Source of the DNA: Fluviicola sp. XM-24bin1
Lineage (GTDB): Bacteria > Bacteroidota > Bacteroidia > Flavobacteriales_D > Crocinitomicaceae
NCBI GenBank assembly: GCA_003149635.1
Contig: QCWI01000004.1
Span: 10,246 to 74,245 of the forward strand
Reading direction: 5' to 3'
Length of the DNA stretch: 64,000 nucleotides
Part shown: in pieces, positions 44,630 through 53,770 of the stretch
Layout: each line of letters opens with the position of its first letter
Position numbering within the stretch: position 1 is the stretch's first letter
Position numbers and translations under genes: made by a program
The notes under the pieces: generated by a model
The model's input: the letters and a program-made list of their open reading frames with translations, nothing else
What the model was told of the DNA's origin: nothing
Databases searched by the model: none

Positions 44630-45264
44630 TGACTTTCTCTGAAAGGATTGCAGCGATTCGTGAATTGACATCTCAAAACTTACCTGGGGAGCAAGCACAT
44701 GCGGATTTAATGCCCGTTAACCGTCCATTTTCAAGTCAAATAAAGATGAACTCGGATGATTTCCAACAATCTGCGGTGGCAATGGTTTTGTACGAAGATC
44801 GAAACGAATTGATGAGTCTTTTGATTCAACGCCCATTCTATGAAGGAATTCACAGTCGACAAATTGCCTTTCCAGGTGGAAAACGAGATCCAGAAGATCC
44901 AACGATTGAATTTACTGCGCGGCGCGAATGCATGGAGGAAGTGGCTATTCCCATGAACGATTTATCATTATTAGGAAAGCTCACAGATGTGTATATCCCG
45001 ACGAGTAAATTCATCGTTTCTCCACACATATTTTCTGTGGATTCCTTACCTGAACTTATTCCGGACGCACGTGAAGTCGATCAGATAATTCCATTCCGTG
45101 TATCGCGATTGCTTGAAGAAGACAGCATTCAATACACCGATATGCGCTTTGGAAACGGATTCAAACAGAAAGACGTTCCTTATTTCGCCATTGAAGACAA
45201 AGTAGTTTGGGGAGCGACCGGAATGATCCTCTCCGAATTCAGAACTTTGTTAAGACAGATTTAA
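44629..45264 (+). CDS. NUDIX hydrolase, CoA pyrophosphatase type
   Basis: 211 residues. The NUDIX box spans 83-105: G83 G84, then REC and the catalytic pair E103/E104 (FPGGKRDPEDPTIEF, then TARRECMEEVAI). The preceding L-L-I-Q-R-x-x-x-x-G-x-H-S-x-Q-I-A-F-P-G-G segment is the UPF0035 signature of peroxisomal-type CoA diphosphatases (NudL/PCD1), which cleave CoA to phosphopantetheine and 3',5'-ADP. Overlaps the lipoprotein gene by one base. Followed by a REP-like hairpin. Confidence 0.9.
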   Translation: MTFSERIAAIRELTSQNLPGEQAHADLMPVNRPFSSQIKMNSDDFQQSAVAMVLYEDRNELMSLLIQRPFYEGIHSRQIAFPGGKRDPEDPTIEFTARRECMEEVAIPMNDLSLLGKLTDVYIPTSKFIVSPHIFSVDSLPELIPDAREVDQIIPFRVSRLLEEDSIQYTDMRFGNGFKQKDVPYFAIEDKVVWGATGMILSEFRTLLRQI

Positions 45265-45325
45265 ATTAATATCTGGCGAAACCATTAATCGAACCCTTTT
45301 ATTAAAAATTAACGACCTAATAGCG

Positions 45326-45387
45326 CGTTGAGCGAAGCCGAAACGCAATGTCGTTCCGTATTAACCCACATGTTCGACTGCGCTCAA
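45326..45387. repeat. REP-like inverted repeat
   Basis: The left arm TTGAGCGAAGCCGAA (45329-45343) and right arm TTCGACTGCGCTCAA (45372-45386) pair at 13 of 15 positions around a 28-base loop. The gap between the convergent genes ending at 45264 and 45455 holds it, so it could end transcripts from both sides, though no T-run is seen. A diverged half-copy (CTACGCTCAGTGCTCG) lies near 32735. Confidence 0.65.
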
Positions 45388-45454
45388 TGTGCGTCTTTCA
45401 GGGAACTATGAAGCCTGATCAGGCCGCATACTTTAAATTGATTTTCAGATGTTC

Positions 45455-46945
45455 CTAGAAGCGTACGCGGGCAAATCCGAATGCAGCAGAAATACTGTTC
45501 GAACCATCAAGGAAGAACGTCAAAGCATCTCTTGATGAAATACCAAACTCATACGTTCCACCACCCAAAATGAAGTTGATACCTACAGGAATGTTGTGTG
45601 CGTAAATTCCACCTCCGAAGTATCCAGCAGAAAGTGATAACCATTTAATAGGTCGAACTTCTCCACCAAAGGAGTAGACCGCATTCGCTAAACTTCCCGG
45701 GTGATCACGGTCGAAAGGTGCAACAACGTCAATTCCAAGTTTCACAATTTTCCACAAGTCAAGGTGACCACCCAATCGGAAGTTCGCCGCATTCGTTACT
45801 TTGTAACTTTCTTGACCTTCTAGGGTGAAAAGTCCTCCTTCTTCTAGTAGGTTTTCAACTGAGTTAGTAACGTTCGCATCTTCCAATCCTGTTAGGTTGA
45901 AAGTAGTTACAAGCGTATCATTTACTGTGTAGACGTTTCTCGTGTACGTTACGGATCCAATGTTATTCACCGCTGCACTTAGCGTTAAAAATCCACCAAT
46001 TCTTGCACTTGCCGAGAAATCCAATCCATATCCTGTTCCGACAGGTTTTGGGATCGCTCCACCTCCTGTAAAATTGGATGGATTAAGACTAGCAACAGAT
46101 CCATAATTTAGATTATAACTTGGTGAAAATGCAGAGTAAGCACGAATTCCGTTCTCATCAGATTGAACATCCATCATTGCCATCGATTGGATGAATCGCC
46201 CTCCGATTCCACCATAGATCGCGAAAGTAGAGTCATCTCCGAGGATCTTTCTTCCGTACCCAATATTGTAATGACGGTTCCATGTAAACTTAATGCGAGA
46301 TCCATTTGTAAGCTCACTCAGTTGCAACGGGACAGTCGCAGTTCCTTCAATTACCGCGTCCAATGTATCTTGGCTGATATTACCGTTATTTTGAATCATT
46401 GTGGTATCTGTACCGAAAACAACTGTTAATTGATCGAAGTAATTTGATAATCTCCCTTCGAAAATCAATGAACTTGCCTGCTGACCTAGTTGAGAATACC
46501 AATTGTAGTGCTCACCAATGTTGAAGGCGATTCCTCCTAGTTTCTTATTGTAGTATGCCATTCCTAGCCAGTTGCAGCTCGCATCAATTGCAATTCCAGA
46601 CTCTAGGTAATCACGTGCATTTTGTTGCTGCTGTTGCCAATCATCCGGATTTTGATTTTCCTCACGAATGTCATTTCGAATAGTTCGGTACAAGGATTTC
46701 AATTTATCGGCATTCAAAGAATCTGAGTAGAAGCCCAAATTGAATTCCGTGGTTCCCATCGTAGTATTCTTCCCATATTCGTTCCCCCAACCAAGTGCTG
46801 AAGAGTTAATCCCCAAAGTGTGGTAATCGGTTACAAACGAGGTAGCTACACCACGACCAACGGCTGTGTACGAAATACCTTGAGTTTGAGAAATTGATAA
46901 AAATCCTGAAAGTGTGATTGCGAGGGTAAGTAGTAATGATCTCAT
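45455..46945 (-). CDS. DUF5723-family outer-membrane protein
   Basis: 496 residues from ATG 46945, preferred over an upstream in-frame start at 47005 because MRSLLLTLAITLSGFLSISQ is a standard signal peptide. The rest is many amphipathic strands with a Phe-terminated end (ISAAFGFARVRF), as in outer-membrane barrels, plus a Gln-rich loop (DDWQQQQQNARDYLES). It belongs to the same broad group as 23739-24962; no function is established. Preceded by a strong hairpin at 46989-47030. Confidence 0.8.
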   Translation of the reverse strand: MRSLLLTLAITLSGFLSISQTQGISYTAVGRGVATSFVTDYHTLGINSSALGWGNEYGKNTTMGTTEFNLGFYSDSLNADKLKSLYRTIRNDIREENQNPDDWQQQQQNARDYLESGIAIDASCNWLGMAYYNKKLGGIAFNIGEHYNWYSQLGQQASSLIFEGRLSNYFDQLTVVFGTDTTMIQNNGNISQDTLDAVIEGTATVPLQLSELTNGSRIKFTWNRHYNIGYGRKILGDDSTFAIYGGIGGRFIQSMAMMDVQSDENGIRAYSAFSPSYNLNYGSVASLNPSNFTGGGAIPKPVGTGYGLDFSASARIGGFLTLSAAVNNIGSVTYTRNVYTVNDTLVTTFNLTGLEDANVTNSVENLLEEGGLFTLEGQESYKVTNAANFRLGGHLDLWKIVKLGIDVVAPFDRDHPGSLANAVYSFGGEVRPIKWLSLSAGYFGGGIYAHNIPVGINFILGGGTYEFGISSRDALTFFLDGSNSISAAFGFARVRF

Positions 46946-46988
46946 GTTTCGGTTTAAATTCTCCTCTAATGTACGAGAAAAGTCTAAA

Positions 46989-47030
46989 AACAAAAAGAGG
47001 AACAAGTTTATGTGAAACTTCTTCCTCTTT
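46989..47030 (-). terminator. Near-perfect hairpin with T-run, likely ZIP-gene terminator
   Basis: Arms AAAGAGGAACAAGTTT (46994-47009) and AAACTTCTTCCTCTTT (47015-47030) pair at 15 of 16 positions over a 5-base loop. On the minus strand TTTG and five T follow. It lies 157 bases past the ZIP stop and 44 bases before the DUF5723 start, so it ends the ZIP transcript or sits in the leader of the next gene. Confidence 0.75.
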
Positions 47031-47186
47031 CTGCTAAACCATGCTAAAACTATAAAACCCCAAAAACGTTAAATAGAACTTTATCCGTCTTTGTTGTAAA
47101 CAAATGTACAGTAGAAAAACGAACTAGCAATGCGTTTATTCTAAAAATATTGTTAAAAAGTGAATTTTTGTGGTTTCTACGTAGTG

Positions 47187-48020
47187 CTAACCGAGCCCTA
47201 CATCCAAGATCATCATTACGAGAAATCCGCCTATAAAGCCGAGTACAGCGACATCTGTAAATTTATCGCGCTGGGTTTCCGGAATCACCTCTTCCACTAC
47301 GACATAAATCATTGCACCAGCAGCAAATGCCAAAGCAAACGGAAGAATGGGCTCCATATACACAACCGCAACAGCTCCTAAAACTCCAAAAACAGGTTCT
47401 ACAATAGCAGAAAGTTGTCCGTACCAAAAACTTTTTCTTCGACTTACCCCCTGTCGGCGCAGAGGCATGGCCACCGCAAATCCTTCAGGGAAATTTTGAA
47501 TCCCAATTCCGATAGCCAAGGTGATTGCACCTGCAATTGTCGCTCCTTCAATGCCATGGGCCGCTCCACCGAATAATACTCCGACTGCCAATCCTTCAGG
47601 AATATTGTGAAGTGTGATTGCCAACACCAAAAGCGTAGTTCGGTGCCATTGGGTTTTCATCCCTTCTTTTTCGTCTTCCCCAAAATTGATGTGCAAGTGC
47701 GGCATTACTTTGTCCAATCCAAAGATGAATAATGCTCCAAATAAGAATCCGATAGCGGCCGGCATCCATTTCATGGCGGGATACATGCGTTCGGACATTT
47801 CAATCGCTGGCGCTAACAACGACCAAAAACTTGCCGCCACCATAACTCCTCCGGTAAATCCTAGCATGGCATCTAAAACACCACGATTCATTGATTTGAA
47901 GAAAAATACTAAACTGGCTCCAGAGGCAGTCAAAAGCCACGTAAATGTTGTTGCATATAACGCTGCAAGAACAGGGTCAATGTCAGAAAAGTATTGTACG
48001 AGTTGTTCCCAGAAAGTCAT
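47187..48020 (-). CDS. ZIP-family divalent metal transporter
   Basis: 277 residues, about eight membrane helices. Metal-site motifs HNIPEGLAVGV (helix 4) and QNFPEGFAVAMPL (helix 5) are typical, and a His/Asp/Glu-rich loop (PHLHINFGEDEKEG) precedes helix 4. Members import or transport Zn(II) or Fe(II) across the inner membrane; ZupT/GufA subfamily is plausible. Divergent from ndk, with a -7 box at 48052-48059. Confidence 0.92.
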   Translation of the reverse strand: MTFWEQLVQYFSDIDPVLAALYATTFTWLLTASGASLVFFFKSMNRGVLDAMLGFTGGVMVAASFWSLLAPAIEMSERMYPAMKWMPAAIGFLFGALFIFGLDKVMPHLHINFGEDEKEGMKTQWHRTTLLVLAITLHNIPEGLAVGVLFGGAAHGIEGATIAGAITLAIGIGIQNFPEGFAVAMPLRRQGVSRRKSFWYGQLSAIVEPVFGVLGAVAVVYMEPILPFALAFAAGAMIYVVVEEVIPETQRDKFTDVAVLGFIGGFLVMMILDVGLG

Positions 48021-48051
48021 TTTATTGTGTCGCTCAAATAAAAAAGTTAGA

Positions 48052-48059
48052 CAAATCTA
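48052..48059 (-). promoter_or_regulatory. -7 box TAGATTTG for the ZIP gene
   Basis: TAnnTTTG match on the minus strand, 31 bases upstream of the ATG at 48020. Confidence 0.5.
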
Positions 48060-48147
48060 ACAAAATTTCATTTTGACGATATTCCCGCCGCCTTTCTTAC
48101 CATATTGTTAATTCTTCAGAAGCTTCACCTCAACCTAAAGAATTCCT

Positions 48148-48155
48148 TATCTTTG
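48148..48155 (+). promoter_or_regulatory. -7 box TATCTTTG for ndk
   Basis: Perfect TAnnTTTG match, followed by GCG as at 15482 and 19534, 31 bases before the ndk ATG. Confidence 0.6.
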
Positions 48156-48186
48156 CGCCAAATTTTAGACTGTAATTTAGAAAGAA

Positions 48187-48606
48187 ATGGCAACAAACAG
48201 AACATTTACAATGCTAAAGCCTGACGCAATTGAAAACGGGCACATGGGAAAAATCATCGATATGATCATCGATGCTGGATTCGCTGTTAAAGCAATGAAA
48301 TACACGCAATTGAGCGAGGAGCAAGCAAAGAAATTCTACGAAGTACACGCTGAGCGTCCATTCTACGGAGAATTGGTTGAATACATGACTTCTGGGCCAA
48401 TCGTTGCTGCTATTTTGGAAAAAGATAACGCTGTTGAGGATTTCCGTACGTTGATCGGAGCTACGAACCCAGCAGAAGCTGCAGAAGGAACAGTTCGTAA
48501 ATTGTACGCTGAGTCTATCGGTCGTAACGCAGTTCACGGATCTGATTCTGATGAGAACGCTGAAATCGAAGGAAACTTCCACTTCTCAGCTGCAGAGATT
48601 CACTAA
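48187..48606 (+). CDS. ndk: Nucleoside-diphosphate kinase
   Basis: 139 residues, the usual length. Ndk moves the terminal phosphate of ATP to other NDPs through a phospho-His; H117 lies in the signature [12 protein letters not shown]. The start is fixed by [16 protein letters not shown]. Monocistronic: its own -7 box and terminator. Confidence 0.98.
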   Translation: MATNRTFTMLKPDAIENGHMGKIIDMIIDAGFAVKAMKYTQLSEEQAKKFYEVHAERPFYGELVEYMTSGPIVAAILEKDNAVEDFRTLIGATNPAEAAEGTVRKLYAESIGRNAVHGSDSDENAEIEGNFHFSAAEIH

Positions 48607-48629
48607 GAAGTAATCGAATATTTAATAGG

Positions 48630-48662
48630 AAAGCCTTGATCTTTAGATCAGGGCTTTTTTTG
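48630..48662 (+). terminator. ndk terminator
   Basis: The stem AAAGCC-TGATC / GATCA-GGGCTTT (one bulge) over a short TTTA loop is followed by eight T, 24 bases past the ndk stop. Confidence 0.88.
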
Positions 48663-48801
48663 TTGGTTTTGAGCTAATCACAGAAGTTAGTTATATCAAA
48701 TTTGAGATCAAACATTTTTAACATTAAGCATTTAAACAATTGTTTAATTAGCTAAATATTTTCGTCGTTAATTTCCCTTCGATAAATTCCTTTGAAACCA
48801 C

Positions 48802-48809
48802 TATTTTTG
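48802..48809 (+). promoter_or_regulatory. -7 box TATTTTTG for pepT-holA-rsmE
   Basis: TAnnTTTG match 17 bases before the pepT ATG at 48827. Confidence 0.5.
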
Positions 48810-48826
48810 AATCCAAACAAAACTTC

Positions 48827-50074
48827 ATGAAAAATTACCAATCCACCGTTGCGGAACGCTTAATGAAATACGTGCAAATTGACACGACAGCCGACCCAAC
48901 TTCCACTACTTTTCCTTCCTCTGAAATCCAAAAAGATTTAGGAAGAGTACTCGTTGAGGAATTGAAAGGATTGGGAATTAAAGATGCAGAGATGGACGAA
49001 TGGGGATATGTTTTTGCAACCATCTCTAACAATACAGATAATCCAGATTTGCCAACCATTTGCTTCTGCTCGCACATGGACACCGCTCCTGATTGCAGTG
49101 GAACGAATGTTAAGCCGATCTTACATAAAAACTATGATGGTGCACCGATTACCTTGCCGGACGATAACACGCAAGTAATCACAACTGAGCAGCATCCGTA
49201 CTTAAAAGAAAAAATTGGAGACGATCTCATCACCGCAAGTGGATTGACATTACTAGGTGCTGATGATAAGGCGGGAATTGCAATCATTATGGATTTCGCC
49301 CAGTACATCATGGAAAATCCAGAGATTCCACATCCATCGATTCGAATTTTATTTACGCCAGATGAAGAAGTAGGTCGTGGAGTCGACAAATTGGACATGG
49401 ACAAATTGAACGCCGATTTTGGATACACATTGGATGGTGGAACATTGGGATCGCTGGAAGATGAAAGTTTTTCAGCGGACGGCGTAAAAGTGACTGTTCA
49501 AGGAATCGCGGCACACCCAGGATATGCGAAAAACAAAATGGTGAACGCCTTGAAAGTAGTTTCGGAATTCGTTGCTGCTCTTCCAAAAGACAGCTGGTCG
49601 CCGGAAACAACTGAACATCGCGAAGGGTTCGTTCATCCACATACCATTGCAGGTGGTATGGAAGAAGCGTCTGTATCCTTTATTATTCGCGATCACGAAA
49701 CGGCAAAATTGGCAGAGTACGAAACACGTTTGGAAGGTATTTTGAAAGACACTTTATCCAACTACCCTAATTTGAACTATACATTCGAAGTGACAGAACA
49801 ATACCGCAACATGAAGGAAATCATCAAAGACGTTCCATTTGTAACCGATTACGCTTTAGATGCTATGGGTAAAGCCGGCATTGAGGCGAAACCTGCCATC
49901 ATTCGAGGTGGAACAGATGGATCACGTTTATCTTTCATGGGATTGCCTTGTCCGAATATTTTCACAGGAGAAATGGCCATTCATTCGCGTCACGAATATG
50001 TAAGCGTTCAAGACATGGAAAAAGCTTCCAATACTTTGGTTGAATTGGTTCAAATCTGGTCGAAGCACAATTAA
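48827..50074 (+). CDS. pepT: Peptidase T (tripeptide aminopeptidase)
   Basis: 415 residues, M20 metallopeptidase. Metal and catalytic residues: H83 and D85 in SHMDTAPD, D146/D147 in LGADDKAG, E180/E181 in TPDEEVGRG, and the later TLDGG and HSRHEYVS blocks. PepT releases N-terminal residues from tripeptides in the cytosol. The stop overlaps the holA start by one base (TAATG). Confidence 0.97.
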   Translation: MKNYQSTVAERLMKYVQIDTTADPTSTTFPSSEIQKDLGRVLVEELKGLGIKDAEMDEWGYVFATISNNTDNPDLPTICFCSHMDTAPDCSGTNVKPILHKNYDGAPITLPDDNTQVITTEQHPYLKEKIGDDLITASGLTLLGADDKAGIAIIMDFAQYIMENPEIPHPSIRILFTPDEEVGRGVDKLDMDKLNADFGYTLDGGTLGSLEDESFSADGVKVTVQGIAAHPGYAKNKMVNALKVVSEFVAALPKDSWSPETTEHREGFVHPHTIAGGMEEASVSFIIRDHETAKLAEYETRLEGILKDTLSNYPNLNYTFEVTEQYRNMKEIIKDVPFVTDYALDAMGKAGIEAKPAIIRGGTDGSRLSFMGLPCPNIFTGEMAIHSRHEYVSVQDMEKASNTLVELVQIWSKHN

Positions 50075-51072
50075 TGGATCACTTACCGATCATAAAACAA
50101 ATTGAGGCGAAGCAATTCGAGCCTATTTACTTCCTTCATGGCGAGGAGGCCTATTATATCGATGCCATTACCGACGCCATTTTGAAACATGCCCTGGAAG
50201 AACATGAAAAAGATTTCAACCAGAGTATTTTATACGGAAAAGACACGGATGCTACATCGTTAATCGCGGAAGCGAAAGGATATCCGATGATGGCTGAACG
50301 GCGCGTTGTGGTTCTAAAAGAAGCGCAAGATTTTCGAGGAATGGAGGATCTCCTCCCCTACTTCGAAGCACCATCAGAACAAACGGTTTTTGTTATCAAC
50401 TACAAATACAAAAACTACGATTCGCGTAAAAAGTCGATCAAAGCAGCTCAGAAAAACGGACTGGTTTTCAAATCGGCAAAAGTTCCTGAGTACAAGTTGG
50501 CCGATTGGATTGGATCCTACGTCAAGAATAAGGGATTCGGAATCACTCCGAAAGCGACTATGTTATTGGCTGAATTCCTAGGAAGTGATTTGAGCAAGAT
50601 CATCAACGAGCTGGAGAAATTGAGCATTCTGGTAGAAGCTGGAACAACGATCAACGAGATTCACATCGAAGAGAACATTGGGATTTCTAAAGATTACAAT
50701 GTGTTCGAATTGGTGAATGCCATTTCTGTTCGAGACGTGCCAAAAGCCTTGAAAATTGTTGATTATTTCGATCACAATCCGAAAGCAACCTCCATCATCG
50801 TTGTTATTTCAAACTTGTTCAATCACTTCTCGCGACTGATGAAAATTCACTTCATGGAGAACAAATCCAAAGATGCCATTGCAGGTGCTTTGCGCGTTCC
50901 TCCATTTGTTGCGAATCAGATGTTGGCCTCTGCGAAAATCTACAATCCGAAAAAATTAGCCTCGAATATTTCCATTCTCCACGAATTCGATTTGAAATCT
51001 AAGGGAATCAACAACAGTTCTTTCTCAGAGGGTGAATTGATGAAAGAAATGGTTTACCGTCTCATGCACTAA
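50074..51072 (+). CDS. holA: DNA polymerase III subunit delta
   Basis: 332 residues. Delta opens the sliding clamp within the clamp loader. Family features: the N-terminal fold with YFLHGEEAYYIDAITD, degenerate nucleotide-binding region, LADWIGSYVKNKGFGI, and the C-terminal collar domain. One-base overlaps with pepT and rsmE show a translationally coupled operon. Confidence 0.93.
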   Translation: MDHLPIIKQIEAKQFEPIYFLHGEEAYYIDAITDAILKHALEEHEKDFNQSILYGKDTDATSLIAEAKGYPMMAERRVVVLKEAQDFRGMEDLLPYFEAPSEQTVFVINYKYKNYDSRKKSIKAAQKNGLVFKSAKVPEYKLADWIGSYVKNKGFGITPKATMLLAEFLGSDLSKIINELEKLSILVEAGTTINEIHIEENIGISKDYNVFELVNAISVRDVPKALKIVDYFDHNPKATSIIVVISNLFNHFSRLMKIHFMENKSKDAIAGALRVPPFVANQMLASAKIYNPKKLASNISILHEFDLKSKGINNSSFSEGELMKEMVYRLMH

Positions 51073-51770
51073 TGCGTCTTTTCTACGATCCGAATATAGC
51101 CCCGAATACTTCTTCACATCAATTGAGCGAAGAAGAATCCAAACACATCGTGCGCGTACTTCGAAGTCAAGTTGGAGACACTATCGGAATATTAGATGGA
51201 AAAGGACACTTGTACACCTGCGAAATTGCTGACGCACATCCGAAACGATGCCTGCTCAATATTGTCAACGCTGATTTTGAAACGCAATCGGAATCTGAAA
51301 TTCATATCGCCGTAGCTCCCACAAAACAAATGGAGCGAATCGAATGGTTCGTGGAAAAAGCCGTTGAAATTGGCGCTACGAAATTCACCCTATTGGATTG
51401 TAAAAACGGAGAACGCGCTCGCATCAAGACAGATCGATTAATCAAAAAGGCAATCTCTGCCATGAAGCAATCGCAACGTCGTTATTTGCCTGAAATTGTT
51501 GAATTGACTTCCTTCCAAGACTTTTTGAAAGCCCATCCATTCGGATTATTGGCGCATTGTTACAAAGAAGAAAAGAAAGATTTTTCGGAAGTTTTCCAAT
51601 CGAAAGATTGCCCGATTTTAATTGGCCCAGAAGGTGATTTCTCAGAATCAGAAGTTCAGCAAGCCCTTGAACAAGGATATATAGCTGTTACCTTGGGTAC
51701 CAACAGACTTCGAACTGAAACGGCCGCACTTTATGCGTGTATGCAGGCGAAGTTGCTTATAGGAACATAA
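51072..51770 (+). CDS. rsmE: 16S rRNA m3U1498 methyltransferase
   Basis: 232 residues. SPOUT-class methyltransferase with the knot motifs LIGPEGDFSESEV and LGTNRLRTETAA, and the N-terminal PUA-like part HIVRVLRSQVGD. RsmE methylates N3 of U1498 in the small-subunit rRNA. Its ATG shares a base with the holA stop. Confidence 0.97.
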   Translation: MRLFYDPNIAPNTSSHQLSEEESKHIVRVLRSQVGDTIGILDGKGHLYTCEIADAHPKRCLLNIVNADFETQSESEIHIAVAPTKQMERIEWFVEKAVEIGATKFTLLDCKNGERARIKTDRLIKKAISAMKQSQRRYLPEIVELTSFQDFLKAHPFGLLAHCYKEEKKDFSEVFQSKDCPILIGPEGDFSESEVQQALEQGYIAVTLGTNRLRTETAALYACMQAKLLIGT

Positions 51771-51841
51771 ACATTGTTAATTCTTATTCCTGCCGTTGAC
51801 TTCTTTTTGATGAAAACCATGAAAACAATTACATTAGAGGC

Positions 51842-52504
51842 ATGACAGGAAAACTATTCGGATTTGCACTTGCACTGATCCTGAGCATAGCTCCATTTCA
51901 AAGCAATGCGCAATCGACCTATCAATTGGCAGTGTTGAAATACAGCGGTGGAGGAGATTATTACGCAAACCCTACTGCGCTTCCGAATTTGATTCAGTTT
52001 TGCAACAACAGTCTTTCCATGTCGATCTCAAAAGAAACGCCTTACGTGGAAGTAGGGAGCTCTGATATCTTCCTTTATCCCTACATCCATATGACGGGAC
52101 ACGGAAACGTGGTTTTCTCTCAGGCAGAAGCGGATAATTTGAGAACGTATTTGGAAGGCGGAGGATTCCTGCACATCGATGACAACTACGGAATGGATGA
52201 GTTCATTCGTGTAGAGTTGCAAAAAGTTTTCCCGGATCATCAACTGGTGGAATTACCCTTCGATCACGATATTTTTCATCAGAAATACGACTTCAACGGA
52301 TTGCCGAAAATTCACGAACACGATGGTGAGCGTCCTCAAGCATTCGGGATTATTGTAGATGGAAGATTGGTTTGTTTATACACCCACGAGACGGATTTAA
52401 GCGATGGTTGGGAGAATCAAGAAGTACACAACGATCCTGAAAACAAACGTTTGCAAGCTCTCCAAATGGGAGCGAATATCTTGATGTACGCTTTCTTATT
52501 TTAA
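51842..52504 (+). CDS. DUF4159-family exported protein
   Basis: 220 residues. The signal peptide is MTGKLFGFALALILSIAPFQSNAQ. The body has AVLKYSGGGDYYANPTALPN, the ThuA/GATase-like stretch LEGGGFLHIDDNYGMDEFIR, and LVCLYTHETDLSDGWE, all typical of DUF4159. The fold resembles type 1 glutamine amidotransferases without the Cys. Function unknown. A nearby upstream ATG (51810) is out of frame. It overlaps the convergent gene at 52501 by 4 bp. Confidence 0.85.
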   Translation: MTGKLFGFALALILSIAPFQSNAQSTYQLAVLKYSGGGDYYANPTALPNLIQFCNNSLSMSISKETPYVEVGSSDIFLYPYIHMTGHGNVVFSQAEADNLRTYLEGGGFLHIDDNYGMDEFIRVELQKVFPDHQLVELPFDHDIFHQKYDFNGLPKIHEHDGERPQAFGIIVDGRLVCLYTHETDLSDGWENQEVHNDPENKRLQALQMGANILMYAFLF

Positions 52505-53340
52505 TCGATGAATTTCTTTTCCGTTGATCCGTCTGAATAAAGGATGATCACTAATTCGTTCTTCGGATTTTGGATTTCTCTTCCGAGGAGGTTGAACATT
52601 CTGATCACTTCTTTGTCATCCTTTATTAAAAGCTCCTCCAAATAAAGTGTTGCAGTGGGCTGATCACAAGCTTCATTTACAGTGCTATAAGTACCAAGAT
52701 CATTATCTGTATAGCAGCGGAAATGATGAAAAAAGTATTCCGTAATTATATTGGAATCGCATGTTACTTGCCCCGGAAATGGCAAGTTTTGAGGATGCCA
52801 GCTTGCATTCGCCACCCCTATTCTTTCAATGGCACGACCGTTCATTGCATATTGTCCTTGAACGTAGGTTAATTCAATGAACCTTAGATCCTGACCGTTA
52901 ATGGTAACTACTCCAGTATCTGATACAGAAACTATAGAAGTCGTATCACATTCTGGATCGAAAAGATTGCCCCCCTGATGTATCACCCACTGATCACCGA
53001 TGGACGCGCCGAAATCATATAAAAGAAAAAAATCATTATTACGATACCAGAAAACAGAATCATTCGAAAATCGCGTGATTTCAGTGTATTGATTTAGTGC
53101 TCCAGGAATAGTTACGCCATTACCTGTGATAATCCACTGAAGCTCTACATCAATTTTCTGACAATTAAAACCATCAACAATGGTGTCTCCAGAATATGTA
53201 TAGGTGTAAAACCCTTGTCCAAAATCGTCAAACTCATAATGCCATGTAGCTCCGGGGACTCCCCACACTTGCGCATGAGAAAATGTCACTGCAAAAATTC
53301 CAAGAATTAGAAGAATTGATTTCAAAATTGTGGTTTTCAC
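52501..53340 (-). CDS. Exported protein with short T9SS-like tail
   Basis: 279 residues from GTG 53340, preferred over an upstream in-frame TTG at 53355 because it opens the signal peptide VKTTILKSILLILGIFAVTFSHAQ. The body is beta-rich with no motif I know. The C-terminus is the short tail VIRMFNLLGREIQNPKNE...YSDGSTEKKFI, common in Fluviicola-type proteins in place of the full type A sorting domain. T9SS export is likely but not certain. The start lies right next to the terminator of the small gene at 53404. Confidence 0.7.
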   Translation of the reverse strand: MKTTILKSILLILGIFAVTFSHAQVWGVPGATWHYEFDDFGQGFYTYTYSGDTIVDGFNCQKIDVELQWIITGNGVTIPGALNQYTEITRFSNDSVFWYRNNDFFLLYDFGASIGDQWVIHQGGNLFDPECDTTSIVSVSDTGVVTINGQDLRFIELTYVQGQYAMNGRAIERIGVANASWHPQNLPFPGQVTCDSNIITEYFFHHFRCYTDNDLGTYSTVNEACDQPTATLYLEELLIKDDKEVIRMFNLLGREIQNPKNELVIILYSDGSTEKKFID

Positions 53341-53352
53341 GAAAGTTACAAC

Positions 53353-53383
53353 CAAAAAAAAGGAAGACCAAAAAGTCTTCCTT
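53353..53383 (-). terminator. Terminator of the 56-residue protein gene
   Basis: The perfect 9-bp stem AAGGAAGAC/GTCTTCCTT (53360-53368, 53375-53383) with a 6-base loop is followed on the minus strand by eight to nine T. It lies 20 bases past the stop at 53404 and 13 bases before the GTG at 53340. Confidence 0.88.
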
Positions 53384-53403
53384 CAAATATTTGATGGCTG
53401 GGA

Positions 53404-53574
53404 TTAAGATCCACAACCTACACAATCAAAGTGGCTGTCCATTGGTTTCACACCCTTCAACTTCATTTCTAGGTTATGAATCTGGTCTTTGATTTCCATA
53501 TCCTGGAACATATCACCAGTCAATTTTGCTTTTAATGCATCAATTTCTTCTTGCAAGGTAGTTTCTGTCGTCAT
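53404..53574 (-). CDS. Small conserved protein ending in a CxxC motif
   Basis: 56 residues from ATG 53574; a longer start at 53634 reads into non-coding DNA. The helical, charged body (EEIDALKAKLTGDMFQDMEI, then KDQIHNLEMKLKG) ends with SHFDCVGCGS. I recall near-identical small proteins as a conserved Flavobacteriia group of unknown function. The terminal C-V-G-C may bind metal. It has its own terminator. Confidence 0.75.
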   Translation of the reverse strand: MTTETTLQEEIDALKAKLTGDMFQDMEIKDQIHNLEMKLKGVKPMDSHFDCVGCGS

Positions 53575-53770
53575 GGCGTGATTATTATAATGTGCGTTAA
53601 CAAATATGCAAGTCGTTTTGCAATGTTCAACCAATGTTAACTGAAAGTTATTAACGAATTATCGTTAATTAAATTAGCGATACAACTTCTTGCTTTTTTT
53701 AAACGTCCTTAGTATATTGTTACTACAACATTTTCCATATATTAACACATTGTTAAGTACTGCTAGAACT

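Noticed and set aside
47614-48060. Plus-strand frame of 148 codons
   Set aside because: Antisense to the ZIP transporter; it extends over that gene's promoter.
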